Positions 6,780 to 14,476 of a stretch of DNA of 38,491 bases are shown here, one piece after another; position 1 is the first letter of the stretch, and each line of letters begins with the position of its first letter. A program made the translations under genes and the position numbers. This DNA is from Elusimicrobia bacterium GWC2_64_44 (GTDB taxonomy: Bacteria > Elusimicrobiota > Elusimicrobia > Elusimicrobiales > UBA9959), in assembly GCA_001799845.1 (NCBI GenBank), contig MGUG01000028.1:1-38491 (forward strand), given 5' to 3'. The notes beneath the pieces are model-generated. The model ran no database searches, was not told where the DNA came from, and saw nothing but the letters and a program-made list of their open reading frames with translations.

Positions 6780-7198
6780 TTGTTATCTTTCTTGACGCGC
6801 CAGGGTTTATCGTCGGCGCTGGTGCCCTTTTTGTCCTTCTCCAGGTCGGCCAGGGCGCTGAACGCCACCGTCCGGAGGCGGTCCACGTCGAAAGGTTTGG
6901 TAATGTAGCCCTTGGCTCCGCCTTTCAGCGTGCGCTCGGCCATCTCCAGGTCCTCGTCCCCGGTCAGCATCCAGACCACGGGCGGCAGGCCCAGCTCCTG
7001 GATGAGCTCCAGGACCTGGAGCCCGGTCATGCCGGGCATCGAGATGTCCAGGAAGACCAGGACAGGCTTGTCTCTTTTAATGATCTCTATCGCCAGCTCG
7101 CCGCTGGGCGCGGTGAGCACCTCGCAGTGCCCGGCGAAGGCCTGGGAAACCAGGAGCAGCACGTTCTCTTCGTCGTCGACTATGAGTATCTTGTTCAT
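6776..7198 (-). CDS. Receiver-only response regulator
   Basis: A 140-residue protein with a complete CheY-like receiver: acidic pair D8-D9, phosphoacceptor D51 in VFLDISMPGMTG, T79 and K101-P102. The last 20 or so residues are charged and lysine-rich (DKKGTSADDKPWRVKKDNK) and form no domain. No kinase is near. It lies 15 bases after the DUF1015 gene and overlaps the next gene by ATGA, so it belongs to the serC-led run. Output is probably by protein contact. Confidence 0.9.
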   Translation of the reverse strand: MNKILIVDDEENVLLLVSQAFAGHCEVLTAPSGELAIEIIKRDKPVLVFLDISMPGMTGLQVLELIQELGLPPVVWMLTGDEDLEMAERTLKGGAKGYITKPFDVDRLRTVAFSALADLEKDKKGTSADDKPWRVKKDNK

Positions 7199-7213
7199 GT
7201 AAGGTCCGGGGCG

Positions 7214-8470
7214 TCAGAGCAGCGGGTTGGAGACCACGCCGTCGGCCAGCTTGGGCTCGAACCAGGTGGACTTGGGCGGCATGACCTGGTTGTCGTCGGC
7301 CACCGAGATCAGCTCCTCGAGCGAGGTGGCGTACAGCGCAAAGCCCGCTGCCATCTCGCCGGAGTTCACGCGTTTCTCGAGTTCGCCGAGGCCGCGTATG
7401 CCGCCCACGAAGTCGACGCGGTCGGATTTGCGCAGGTCCTTTATGCCGAGCACCCGGTCCAGCACCAGGTCGCTGAGCACGCTGACGTCCAGCGCCTTCA
7501 CCGGGTCTTCCTCTTTCGTCGGGGTCTTCACGACCGGCTTCAGCAGATACCACTTGCCGCCCAGGTACATGCCGAACTCGCGGCGAGCCGCCGGCTTGGC
7601 CTGGCCGGCCGCTTCCTTCACTTCAAAGCTCTTCTTCACCTCTTCCAGGAATTTCTCCGGCGTCAGGCCGTTGAGGTCCTTCACCACTCGGTTATAATCC
7701 CAGATCTTCATCTCGTTGACCGGGAAAGCGGCGGCGAGGTAGACATTGTAGGGCTCGGTGCCGGTGTGGGCCGAGCCGCGGGTCTCCACCATGAATTTCT
7801 TCACGCGGCTGGCCGCGGCGGAGCGGTGGTGGCCGTCGGCGATATAGACGGTCTTCTGCCGCTCCGAGGCGTCGGCGATGGCCTTTATGTCGGCAGCGTC
7901 GTCTATCAGCCAGAGGGTGTGGATAACGCCGCCGGCGCCGGTGGCGGAGAACAGCGGGTCTTTACCTACGTTCTTCTTGATGACCGCGTCGATCTCGGCC
8001 ACCTGCTTGTAGGCGATGATGCCGGGGCCGGTCTGTGCCTTCACGTACTTGATCTGGTTCACGCGGTCGTCCTCTTTGACGGGGCGGGTGAACTCGTGCT
8101 TGCGGATGCGGTTATTGTCGTAGTCCTCCACACAGGCGCCAACCATCAGGCCGGTCTGTATATGGGCCCCCATCTGCAGGCGGTAGGCGTAGAAGCAGGG
8201 CTTGCCCTCGCGGATCAGCAGGCCGGATTTCAGCATGCCTTCAAAGTTCTCAGCGGCCTTCTTGTAGACGCTCTCGTCGTGCACGTCGGTGCCGGGCGGC
8301 AGGTCTATCTCGGCCTTGGACACGTGCAGGAAGCTGTTGGGCTTGCCCTTGGCCATCTCGCGGGCCTCGTCGGAGTCCATCACGTCGTAGGGCGGCGCGA
8401 TTATTTCCTGCGCCTTGCCGGGCGCGGGGCGTATGCCGAAGATAGGTGAGAAGAGAGGGAGTTTTGCCAT
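7214..8470 (-). CDS. DUF1015 family protein, serine-pathway associated
   Basis: A 418-residue full-length DUF1015 protein. It starts with the typical FSPIFGIRPAPGKAQEIIAPPYDVMDSDEAREMA, has FLHVSKAEIDLPPGT, the RKHEFTRPVKEDDR motif and the central IADGHHRSAAA motif at about residues 209-218. The family is well known to be encoded next to serA and serC, as here. The DGHHR motif resembles the DG-H-R motif of ParB/Srx-fold free-serine kinases (SerK, SbnI), so a serine kinase or a related serine-linked activity is a plausible inference; I do not claim it as shown. AAGGAC precedes the ATG. A hairpin with a T-rich tail in the 66-base gap behind serA may reduce its expression relative to serA. Confidence 0.88.
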   Translation of the reverse strand: MAKLPLFSPIFGIRPAPGKAQEIIAPPYDVMDSDEAREMAKGKPNSFLHVSKAEIDLPPGTDVHDESVYKKAAENFEGMLKSGLLIREGKPCFYAYRLQMGAHIQTGLMVGACVEDYDNNRIRKHEFTRPVKEDDRVNQIKYVKAQTGPGIIAYKQVAEIDAVIKKNVGKDPLFSATGAGGVIHTLWLIDDAADIKAIADASERQKTVYIADGHHRSAAASRVKKFMVETRGSAHTGTEPYNVYLAAAFPVNEMKIWDYNRVVKDLNGLTPEKFLEEVKKSFEVKEAAGQAKPAARREFGMYLGGKWYLLKPVVKTPTKEEDPVKALDVSVLSDLVLDRVLGIKDLRKSDRVDFVGGIRGLGELEKRVNSGEMAAGFALYATSLEELISVADDNQVMPPKSTWFEPKLADGVVSNPLL

Positions 8471-8483
8471 GTTACCTGTCCTT

Positions 8484-8523
8484 GTTTGAAAATAAGCCCG
8501 GGCCCCGTCGCCGGGACCCGGGC
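8484..8523 (-). terminator. Internal terminator/attenuator between serA and the DUF1015 gene
   Basis: GCCCGGG arms at 8496-8502 and 8517-8523 enclose a further short GC stem; on the minus strand it is followed by TTATTTTC. It lies within the run, so it probably terminates only part of the transcripts. Confidence 0.6.
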
Positions 8524-8536
8524 GTAAGGCGGCCGG

Positions 8537-9487
8537 TTATATTTTGTCGCCGTTCACCGCGTGGGTGCGCTTGCCGGTGAGCAGGAAATCCGCTATCTGC
8601 TCGGCGGCCTGCCTGGCCACGGTCACCTGCGCGTCCTTGGTGGAGGCGGCGATATGCGGGGTGCAGATCACTTTCTCCATACCGAAGAAGATGTGCGAGG
8701 TAGCGGGTTCCTCGGCGTACACGTCGCAGGCCAGGCCCGCGATATGGCCGCTCTCGATGGCGGCCTTGATGTCGGCCTCCACCATGATGGCGCCGCGGGC
8801 GCAGTTGATGAGGCGCACGCCTTTCTTCATCTTGGCGATGGCGTCCTTGTTGATCATGCCCTTGGTGTTGGGGTTGATGGTCACGTGATAGGTGATGAAG
8901 TCGGCCTTGGCGTACAGCTCGTCCAGGGTGACCATTTTCACGCCGATCTCGCGGGCGCGCTCGGTGGTCATCTTGGGGTCGAACACCAGCACGTCCATGT
9001 GCAGGCCCTTGGCCCGGTCGGCCACCACGGCGCCGATATTGCCGCAGCCGACGACGCCCAGCGTCTTGCCGGTGATCTCTACGCCTTCGAACTTGTTCTT
9101 CTCCCACTTGCCGGCGTGGGTGGACGCGTTGGCCTGCGGTATCAGGCGGGCCATGGCGAACATCATGGCGATGGCGTGCTCGCCGGTGCTCACGGTGTTG
9201 CCGAAGGGCGTGTTCATCACCAGCACTTTTTTCTCGCTGGCGGCGACCAGGTCGACGTTATCGACGCCGGCGCCGGCGCGGGCCACGGCCTTGAGATTCT
9301 TGGCGGCCTCTATGATCTCGCGGGTGATCTTGCTGGCGGAGCGGACGATGATGCCGTCGAACTCATGGGCGCAGGCCTTGAGCTCCTCGGGCTTCATGCC
9401 GGTCTTGACCACGGCTTCGATGCCGCGGTCCTTCAGGACCTTCTCGCAGAGGGGATCGGCTTTATCGGCTATAAGGACTTTGCTCAT
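8537..9487 (-). CDS. serA: D-3-phosphoglycerate dehydrogenase, short form
   Basis: A 316-residue NAD-dependent 2-hydroxyacid dehydrogenase that oxidises 3-phosphoglycerate in the first step of serine synthesis. It has IIVRSASKIT, the NAD-binding GVVGCGNIGAVVA, and the catalytic Arg-Glu-His set in NCARGAIM, YAEEP and TPHIAAST. It ends right after the catalytic core, so it has neither the ACT nor the intervening domain found in longer serine-inhibited forms; feedback control by serine is therefore unlikely through this protein. The ATG at 9487 is chosen because it overlaps the serC stop by ATGA and begins the recognisable MSKVLIADKAD; the frame happens to stay open further up inside serC. The adjacent serC makes the assignment firm. 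Confidence 0.94.
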   Translation of the reverse strand: MSKVLIADKADPLCEKVLKDRGIEAVVKTGMKPEELKACAHEFDGIIVRSASKITREIIEAAKNLKAVARAGAGVDNVDLVAASEKKVLVMNTPFGNTVSTGEHAIAMMFAMARLIPQANASTHAGKWEKNKFEGVEITGKTLGVVGCGNIGAVVADRAKGLHMDVLVFDPKMTTERAREIGVKMVTLDELYAKADFITYHVTINPNTKGMINKDAIAKMKKGVRLINCARGAIMVEADIKAAIESGHIAGLACDVYAEEPATSHIFFGMEKVICTPHIAASTKDAQVTVARQAAEQIADFLLTGKRTHAVNGDKI

Positions 9488-10662
9488 TTCACGGCCTCCT
9501 TGGAGTATTCTTTGGCGACGGCTTCGTAAGCCCAGTCGAGCCAGGGGATCAGGGCTTCTATGTCGGAAGTCTCTACGGTGGCGCCGCACCAGACGCGGAT
9601 GCCGGCCGGGGCTTTGCCGTAGGAGTTGATGTCCTTGGCCACGCCTTCCTTGTCCAGCATGGAGGTGATCTTCTTGGCGGCCTTGACCTTGTCCTCGTCG
9701 GAGAGCTTCGCGAACCACTCGGCCTTGATCTTGAAGCAGACCGAGGTGCTGGAGCGGGTCTCCTTCGTCTCGGCGAGGAAAGAGATCCAGGAGGATTTCT
9801 CCACCCAGCGCTCGAAGGCGGCCAGGTTGGCGGTGGAGCGCTTCACGAGGCCGTCCAGGCCGCCCACGGTCTCGGCCCACTTCAGGGCGTCTATGGCGTC
9901 CTCTACGCAGAGCATCGACGGGGTATTGATGGTGCTGTACTCGAGCTCGCCGGGCAGCAGCTTCTTCTCGTCCACGAGGCGGAAGATCTTGGGCACGGGC
10001 CAGGTAATTTTGGAATTCTGCTCTTCCATGCGCTTGACGGCCTTCGGCGACAGGATGATCACGCCGTGCGCGGCCTCGCCGCCCAGCACTTTCTGCCAGG
10101 AGAAGGTGACCACGTCGAGCCTGGTGAAGTCTATGTCCATGGCGAACACGCCGGAAGTGGCGTCGCAGATCACGAGGCCTTCCGGGTTCTTAGGGAGCCA
10201 GTTCAGGTCCGGGACCTTCACGCCGGAGGTGGTGCCGTTCCAGGTGAAGATGATGTCGTTAGCCGCGTTGGCCTTGGAGAGGTCCGGCAGTTTGCCGAAG
10301 TCGGCCTTATACTCGTTGACGCCCTTGAGCTTGAGGTACTTCACGGCGTCGGTGATCCAGCCCTTGCTGAAGGCTTCCCAGCCGAAGATGTCGACGGAGC
10401 GCGGGCCGAGCAGGGTCCACATCGCGAGCTCCACGGCGCCGGTGTCGGAGCCGGCCACCACGCCTATGCGGTAGTCGGCGGGCAGTTTCAGCACGGCCTT
10501 CATGCGGTCGGAGACTTCCTGCAGGCGGGCTTTGCCTTCCTTGGAGCGGTGGGAGCGGCCCACGAGCGCGTTCTTAAGGGCGTCCACGGTCCAGCCGGGG
10601 CGCTTGGCGCAGGGGCCGGAAGAGAAGTTGGGGCACTTGGGTTTAAGCGTGGGTTTTTCCAT
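9484..10662 (-). CDS. serC: Phosphoserine aminotransferase
   Basis: A 392-residue PLP enzyme that converts 3-phosphohydroxypyruvate and glutamate to phosphoserine and 2-oxoglutarate. It has the start PNFSSGPCAKRPGW, GRSHRSKEGK, GSDTGAVELAMW, ICDATSGVFAMD and the PLP lysine in TFSWQKVLGGE (about residue 191), with ELEYSTINTPS after it. The sequence type resembles the SerC variant known from alphaproteobacteria and methanogens rather than the E. coli one, an impression from motif spelling. It is the first gene of the long minus-strand run and has its own divergent promoter; AGGAG stands about 10 bases from the ATG. Confidence 0.94.
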   Translation of the reverse strand: MEKPTLKPKCPNFSSGPCAKRPGWTVDALKNALVGRSHRSKEGKARLQEVSDRMKAVLKLPADYRIGVVAGSDTGAVELAMWTLLGPRSVDIFGWEAFSKGWITDAVKYLKLKGVNEYKADFGKLPDLSKANAANDIIFTWNGTTSGVKVPDLNWLPKNPEGLVICDATSGVFAMDIDFTRLDVVTFSWQKVLGGEAAHGVIILSPKAVKRMEEQNSKITWPVPKIFRLVDEKKLLPGELEYSTINTPSMLCVEDAIDALKWAETVGGLDGLVKRSTANLAAFERWVEKSSWISFLAETKETRSSTSVCFKIKAEWFAKLSDEDKVKAAKKITSMLDKEGVAKDINSYGKAPAGIRVWCGATVETSDIEALIPWLDWAYEAVAKEYSKEAVK

Positions 10663-10703
10663 TTTACGGGGTCTCCTGTTTGAATTGTGCGAAACGATAT
10701 TTA

Positions 10704-10733
10704 TATATAAACATAATAAAAACCCTTTGACAA
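10704..10733 (-). promoter_or_regulatory. Promoter of serC
   Basis: On the minus strand TTGTCA (10733-10728), 18 bases, TATATA (10709-10704), in a short AT-rich island. The -35 overlaps, back to back, the TTGACA of the divergent promoter. Confidence 0.5.
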
Positions 10734-10765
10734 CCCCGCCCCGGGCCCGCCGTAATTAGTAAAAT
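10727..10765 (+). promoter_or_regulatory. Promoter of the 10772 gene
   Basis: A consensus TTGACA (10727-10732) is followed by two possible -10 boxes, TAATTA (10753-10758, 20-base spacer) and TAAAAT (10760-10765). The latter ends 6 bases before the ATG. No Shine-Dalgarno sequence is visible, so the mRNA is probably leaderless or nearly so. Confidence 0.45.
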
Positions 10766-10771
10766 ATCCGC

Positions 10772-13717
10772 ATGCCCACTTCCAAGAAACCAGGCGACTA
10801 CGAGATAGAGTTCGGCGGCTTTGAAAAGCTGATGCCGCACAGGATCAAGAACGTCCTGCTGGTCGCCTCCCTTTACGATTCCTTCCTGCTCGCGGACGAC
10901 GACCGCCTCAACGAGGCGCTCTTCGGCGAGCTGCCCGAGTCCGGCCGCGGCACTCCGAAGATAACGCGGGTCCCCACCACGGCCCTGGCGCTGGAGAAGG
11001 TGAAGCGCGGCTCCTACGACCTGGTGATAGCCATGATCCAGGTGGGCGAGACCGACATGGCGGACTTTTTCCGCGGCCTGAAGGCCGGGCGGCCGGACCT
11101 GCCGGTGGTGCTGCTCTCCTTCAACGTGCAGGATATCAAGAACATCCCCGACTCCACGATGGCCCTGGCCGACGGCGTCTGCCTGTGGAGCGGCGACACC
11201 AAGATCTTCTCCGCCATCATCAACATCATCGAGGACGCCAGGAACTTCGACCAGGACTCCAAGGTGGGCGTGCAGGCCGTACTCCTGGTCGAGGATAACA
11301 TCAAGTTCTACTCCTCCTACCTGCCCATCATCTACACGGAGCTCCTCAAGCAGACGCAGGTGGTGATGGCCGAAGAGCTCAACCCCGTGAAGAAGAGCCT
11401 GCGCCTGCGCGCGCGGCCGAAGATCCTCTTCTGCAGCACCTACGAGGAGGCCTGGTCTCTCTACGAGAAATACAAGAGCAACCTGCTGGGCGTGATCACG
11501 GACATAGAGTACCCGATGGGCGGCGCCTGCAATTCCGAGGCCGGCCTGGAGCTGGCGCGCCGCATCAAGGCCGACATCCCTGACATGCCGGTGCTGCTGC
11601 AGTCCTCCAACGCGAAGTACTCCCAGAACGCGACGCAGTTGGAGGCCTCTTTCATGCATAAAGCGGCGCCGGACCTGGCCAAGCAGCTGAGGGCCTTCAT
11701 CCAGCGCTACTTCGGCTTCGGCGACTTCACCTTCACCGACACCCACGGCATGGAGATAGCGCGGGCGACCGACCTGCACACCATGCTCAAGCTCCTCAAG
11801 GTGGTGCCCATAGAATCCGTGCTCTACCACGCCGGGCGCAACCACTTCTCCAAGTGGCTGCTCGCCCGCACCGAGTTCGAGATGGCCTACCACATCCGGC
11901 CCAAGAAGATCTCGGAGTTCGGCAACGCGGAAGAGCTGCGCAAGTACCTCATCGAGACGATGCACCAGTTCATCTACAAGACCCAGCTGGGCACCGTGCT
12001 GAAGTTCGACCGCCGGATGTTCGACGACTCCGCCCCGTTCAGCAAGATAGGCGCGGGCTCCATAGGCGGCAAGGCGCGGGGCCTGGCCTTCGTGGATTTC
12101 CTGCTCAGCAAGACCGACCTGGAGCACCGCTGGCCGGACGTGACAGTGACCGTCCCCAACACCGTGGTGATAGCCTCGGACGTGTTCGATTTCTTCATGG
12201 AGCAGAACGGCCTGGACGCCATGATGAACGAGAACCGCACCAACGACGAGAACGCCGCGCTGTTCGAGCGCGCCCGCCTGCCCGACTACGTGATGCGCGA
12301 CCTGGCCGCCATCGTCGACAAGCTCGACGGCCCGCTGGCCGTGCGCTCGAGCTCCCTGCTCGAGGACTCGAAGACCCAGCCCTTCGCCGGCGTCTACAAG
12401 ACCTACATGCTCGCGAACAACCACCCCGACCCGGCCCGCCGCCTCGACGAGCTGGCGCGGGCGGTCAAGTTCATCTACGCCTCGGTGTTCTCCCGCGAGG
12501 CGCGCGCCTACCGGCGCCTGAACCCGCTCGTCATCGACGAGGAGAAGATGGCCGTGATGATCCAGCGCGTGGTGGGCCACGACTACGGCGGCGGCCGCCA
12601 CTACCCGGCCTTCGCCGGCGTGATGCAGTCCTACAACTATTACCCCGTGCCGCCCCTGGGCGCCGAGGACCCGATAGCGCACATAGCGCTGGGCCTGGGC
12701 AAGACCATCGTGGAGGGCTTCACCGCGCTGCGCTTCTCGCCGGCGCACCCGCAGAACCTGCACCAGTTCTCGACGATCCAGGACTTCCTCGCCAACTCGC
12801 AGAAGCAGTTCGTCGCGCTGAAGACCGCCCGCGAGGAGGCGCCGCTGCGCTTCGAAGAGGAGCCCGCGCTCCTCACCGCCGGCGTGGAGGAGGCTGAGGC
12901 CGACGGCTCTCTGGAGCTGGTGGGCTCCACCTACTCGGCGGAGAACGACCGCATCTACGACGGCATCTCCGAGCCGGGCCGCCGGCTGGTCACCTTCGCG
13001 CCGCTGCTCAAGAACGACGTGCTGCCGCTGGCCGAGATCCTGCGCGAGCTCTCCGAGATGGGTAAGGACGCGATGGGCTGCAACATCGAGATGGAGTTCG
13101 CCTGCGACTACGACCCGGCCACCGGCGCCGCCCTCTTCAACATCGTGCAGATGCGCCCCATGGTGTCGCGCAGCCCGGTCAAGAAAGTCTCGCTGAAGGA
13201 CCTGAAGCCCGAAAGCCTGCTCTGCCTGAGCGCGCAGGCGCTGGGCAACGGCTCGGTCAGGGAGATCTCCGACCTGATCTACGTCATCCCGGAGAAATTC
13301 GACGCGCTCAAGACGCGCGAGATCGCCGAGGAGATCGGCGAGCTGAACTCCCGGCTGCGCGCCGAGGGCCGCTCCTACATAGTGCTGGGGCCAGGCCGCT
13401 GGGGGTCTAGCGACCCGGCGCTGGGCATACCGGTGAAATGGCACCACATCAACGGCTCGCGCATCATCATAGAGGCCGCCTACGGCGATTTCGTGGTGGA
13501 CCCGTCCTACGGCACGCATTTCTTCCACAACGTGACCTCGCTGGGCATCGGCTACTTCACCATCCACGCTACCACCCCCGACGCCTTCATCAACTGGGAC
13601 AAGCTGCTGGCCGAGAAGCCGCTCGCCGAGCTGAACTACATCCGACACCTGCGCTTCCCGAAGCCGCTGGACATCCGCATAGACGGCTCGGAGGGCCGCG
13701 CCGCCGTGGCGGTATAG
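10772..13717 (+). CDS. Tandem receiver - PEP/pyruvate-binding (PPDK_N) signalling protein
   Basis: A 981-residue cytoplasmic protein. Residues about 25-150 form a degenerate receiver in which the phosphoacceptor position carries Met88 (DLVIAMIQVGETD). Residues about 168-315 form an intact receiver: VLLVEDN, D244 in GVITDIEYP, VLLQSSN and the MHK lysine. Residues about 320-410 are a linker region (ESVLYHAGRNHFSKWL). From about 425 comes the ATP-grasp part of PEP synthase/PPDK: IGGKARGLAF, LAVRSSSLLEDS, QPFAGVYKTYM, and EMEFACDYD with NIVQMRPM. The phosphohistidine swivel domain and PEP-binding barrel are missing; a conserved C-terminal part with GPGRWGSSDP (about 872) and DPSYGTHFFHNV follows. 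It may be a phosphorylation-controlled ATP-binding kinase, but its substrate is unknown. Confidence 0.85.
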   Translation: MPTSKKPGDYEIEFGGFEKLMPHRIKNVLLVASLYDSFLLADDDRLNEALFGELPESGRGTPKITRVPTTALALEKVKRGSYDLVIAMIQVGETDMADFFRGLKAGRPDLPVVLLSFNVQDIKNIPDSTMALADGVCLWSGDTKIFSAIINIIEDARNFDQDSKVGVQAVLLVEDNIKFYSSYLPIIYTELLKQTQVVMAEELNPVKKSLRLRARPKILFCSTYEEAWSLYEKYKSNLLGVITDIEYPMGGACNSEAGLELARRIKADIPDMPVLLQSSNAKYSQNATQLEASFMHKAAPDLAKQLRAFIQRYFGFGDFTFTDTHGMEIARATDLHTMLKLLKVVPIESVLYHAGRNHFSKWLLARTEFEMAYHIRPKKISEFGNAEELRKYLIETMHQFIYKTQLGTVLKFDRRMFDDSAPFSKIGAGSIGGKARGLAFVDFLLSKTDLEHRWPDVTVTVPNTVVIASDVFDFFMEQNGLDAMMNENRTNDENAALFERARLPDYVMRDLAAIVDKLDGPLAVRSSSLLEDSKTQPFAGVYKTYMLANNHPDPARRLDELARAVKFIYASVFSREARAYRRLNPLVIDEEKMAVMIQRVVGHDYGGGRHYPAFAGVMQSYNYYPVPPLGAEDPIAHIALGLGKTIVEGFTALRFSPAHPQNLHQFSTIQDFLANSQKQFVALKTAREEAPLRFEEEPALLTAGVEEAEADGSLELVGSTYSAENDRIYDGISEPGRRLVTFAPLLKNDVLPLAEILRELSEMGKDAMGCNIEMEFACDYDPATGAALFNIVQMRPMVSRSPVKKVSLKDLKPESLLCLSAQALGNGSVREISDLIYVIPEKFDALKTREIAEEIGELNSRLRAEGRSYIVLGPGRWGSSDPALGIPVKWHHINGSRIIIEAAYGDFVVDPSYGTHFFHNVTSLGIGYFTIHATTPDAFINWDKLLAEKPLAELNYIRHLRFPKPLDIRIDGSEGRAAVAV

Positions 13718-13733
13718 CGGCGCCGCAAAAAAG

Positions 13734-13763
13734 AAAGAGCCGCCTCCCGGCGGCTCTTTTTTT
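13734..13763. terminator. Bidirectional terminator
   Basis: An 11-bp perfect stem (13734-13744 with 13749-13759), 4-base loop and T run. It sits between the convergent 10772-13717 and 13779-14465 genes and has a T-rich side on both strands. Confidence 0.9.
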
Positions 13764-13778
13764 ATCGGCGTACGCGCG

Positions 13779-14465
13779 TTATCTTTTAGGCGCGGCCCCG
13801 TTCTTTTCGCTGCTGATGTACTCCAGCCCCTCTTTGGCCTGCTTGACGACCGGCACCGGGATGTCCAGGAAGCCGATGGACAGCACGTCCTTCACGAAGG
13901 CCTTGCGGTTGGCGTCCCCCATCCTCTCCCATTCCGGGGAAGCGCCCTTCAGGGAGCTGCGCAGCAGGAAATCCTTGAGCCCGTCGTCGAAATTGCGCTT
14001 CAGGTCGTCCACCAGCGGCGAGACCGAAAGGCGCAGCCGCTTGCGGTATTCCGGCGTGGCGCGCGTCACCACCTCGCTGGTCGTCCCGTCGGCAGGACCC
14101 CCGGCCGCCGACGCCGGGCCGTGGCCGTTCTTTTTATCTTTTGCGATTATCAGCCGCCACGGATTGGTCTTGAAGCCGTAATATTCCACCCGCGTGTTCT
14201 CTGTTATGTCCCAGCCGGAAACGGCTTTGATCCCCGAATACAGAAAACCGAGGCTGGGCCGTATCGAAGCCAGGTCGGAGAAGTCCCAGCGTATGGCGTA
14301 ATCCAGCCCCACCCGGGAACGGTAGGAATCCTTGGAGATGGTCAGCAGCAGCGGGCTCTGCACCCGCGCCGGGGCGGCGGTGGAGACCCCTGGCTCCTGC
14401 GCTCCCAGCGGGGAGCGTAAAGCCAGGCACAGCGCCAGGCAGATAGGCAGCGGGTAGAGCGGCAT
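13779..14465 (-). CDS. Secreted hypothetical protein
   Basis: Not recognised. A 228-residue protein with a signal peptide (residues 1-22, MPLYPLPICLALCLALRSPLGAQ). The part after it has alternating hydrophobic/polar strands (SRVGLDYAIRWDFSD, TRVEYYGFKTNPWRLIIAKDKK) as in a small outer-membrane or periplasmic beta protein, followed by a charged, helical C-terminal half. No Shine-Dalgarno is clear. It starts 11 bases after the lipoprotein stop and is the last gene of the tdh-led unit, closed by the 13734-13763 terminator. It may work with the lipoprotein, but nothing shows how. Confidence 0.6.
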   Translation of the reverse strand: MPLYPLPICLALCLALRSPLGAQEPGVSTAAPARVQSPLLLTISKDSYRSRVGLDYAIRWDFSDLASIRPSLGFLYSGIKAVSGWDITENTRVEYYGFKTNPWRLIIAKDKKNGHGPASAAGGPADGTTSEVVTRATPEYRKRLRLSVSPLVDDLKRNFDDGLKDFLLRSSLKGASPEWERMGDANRKAFVKDVLSIGFLDIPVPVVKQAKEGLEYISSEKNGAAPKR

Positions 14466-14476
14466 GGCGCGGCGGG

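Noticed and set aside
8537..9880. A longer serA starting inside serC
   Set aside because: The extra N-terminal part is Arg/Gly-rich out-of-frame serC sequence; the ATG at 9487 overlaps the serC stop and begins the conserved protein.
10664..13648. A 994-residue open frame on the minus strand opposite the PPDK-like gene
   Set aside because: It is the mirror of a high-GC gene; the product is His/Val/Gly/Arg-rich with no domain, whereas the plus-strand product has clear receiver and ATP-grasp motifs.
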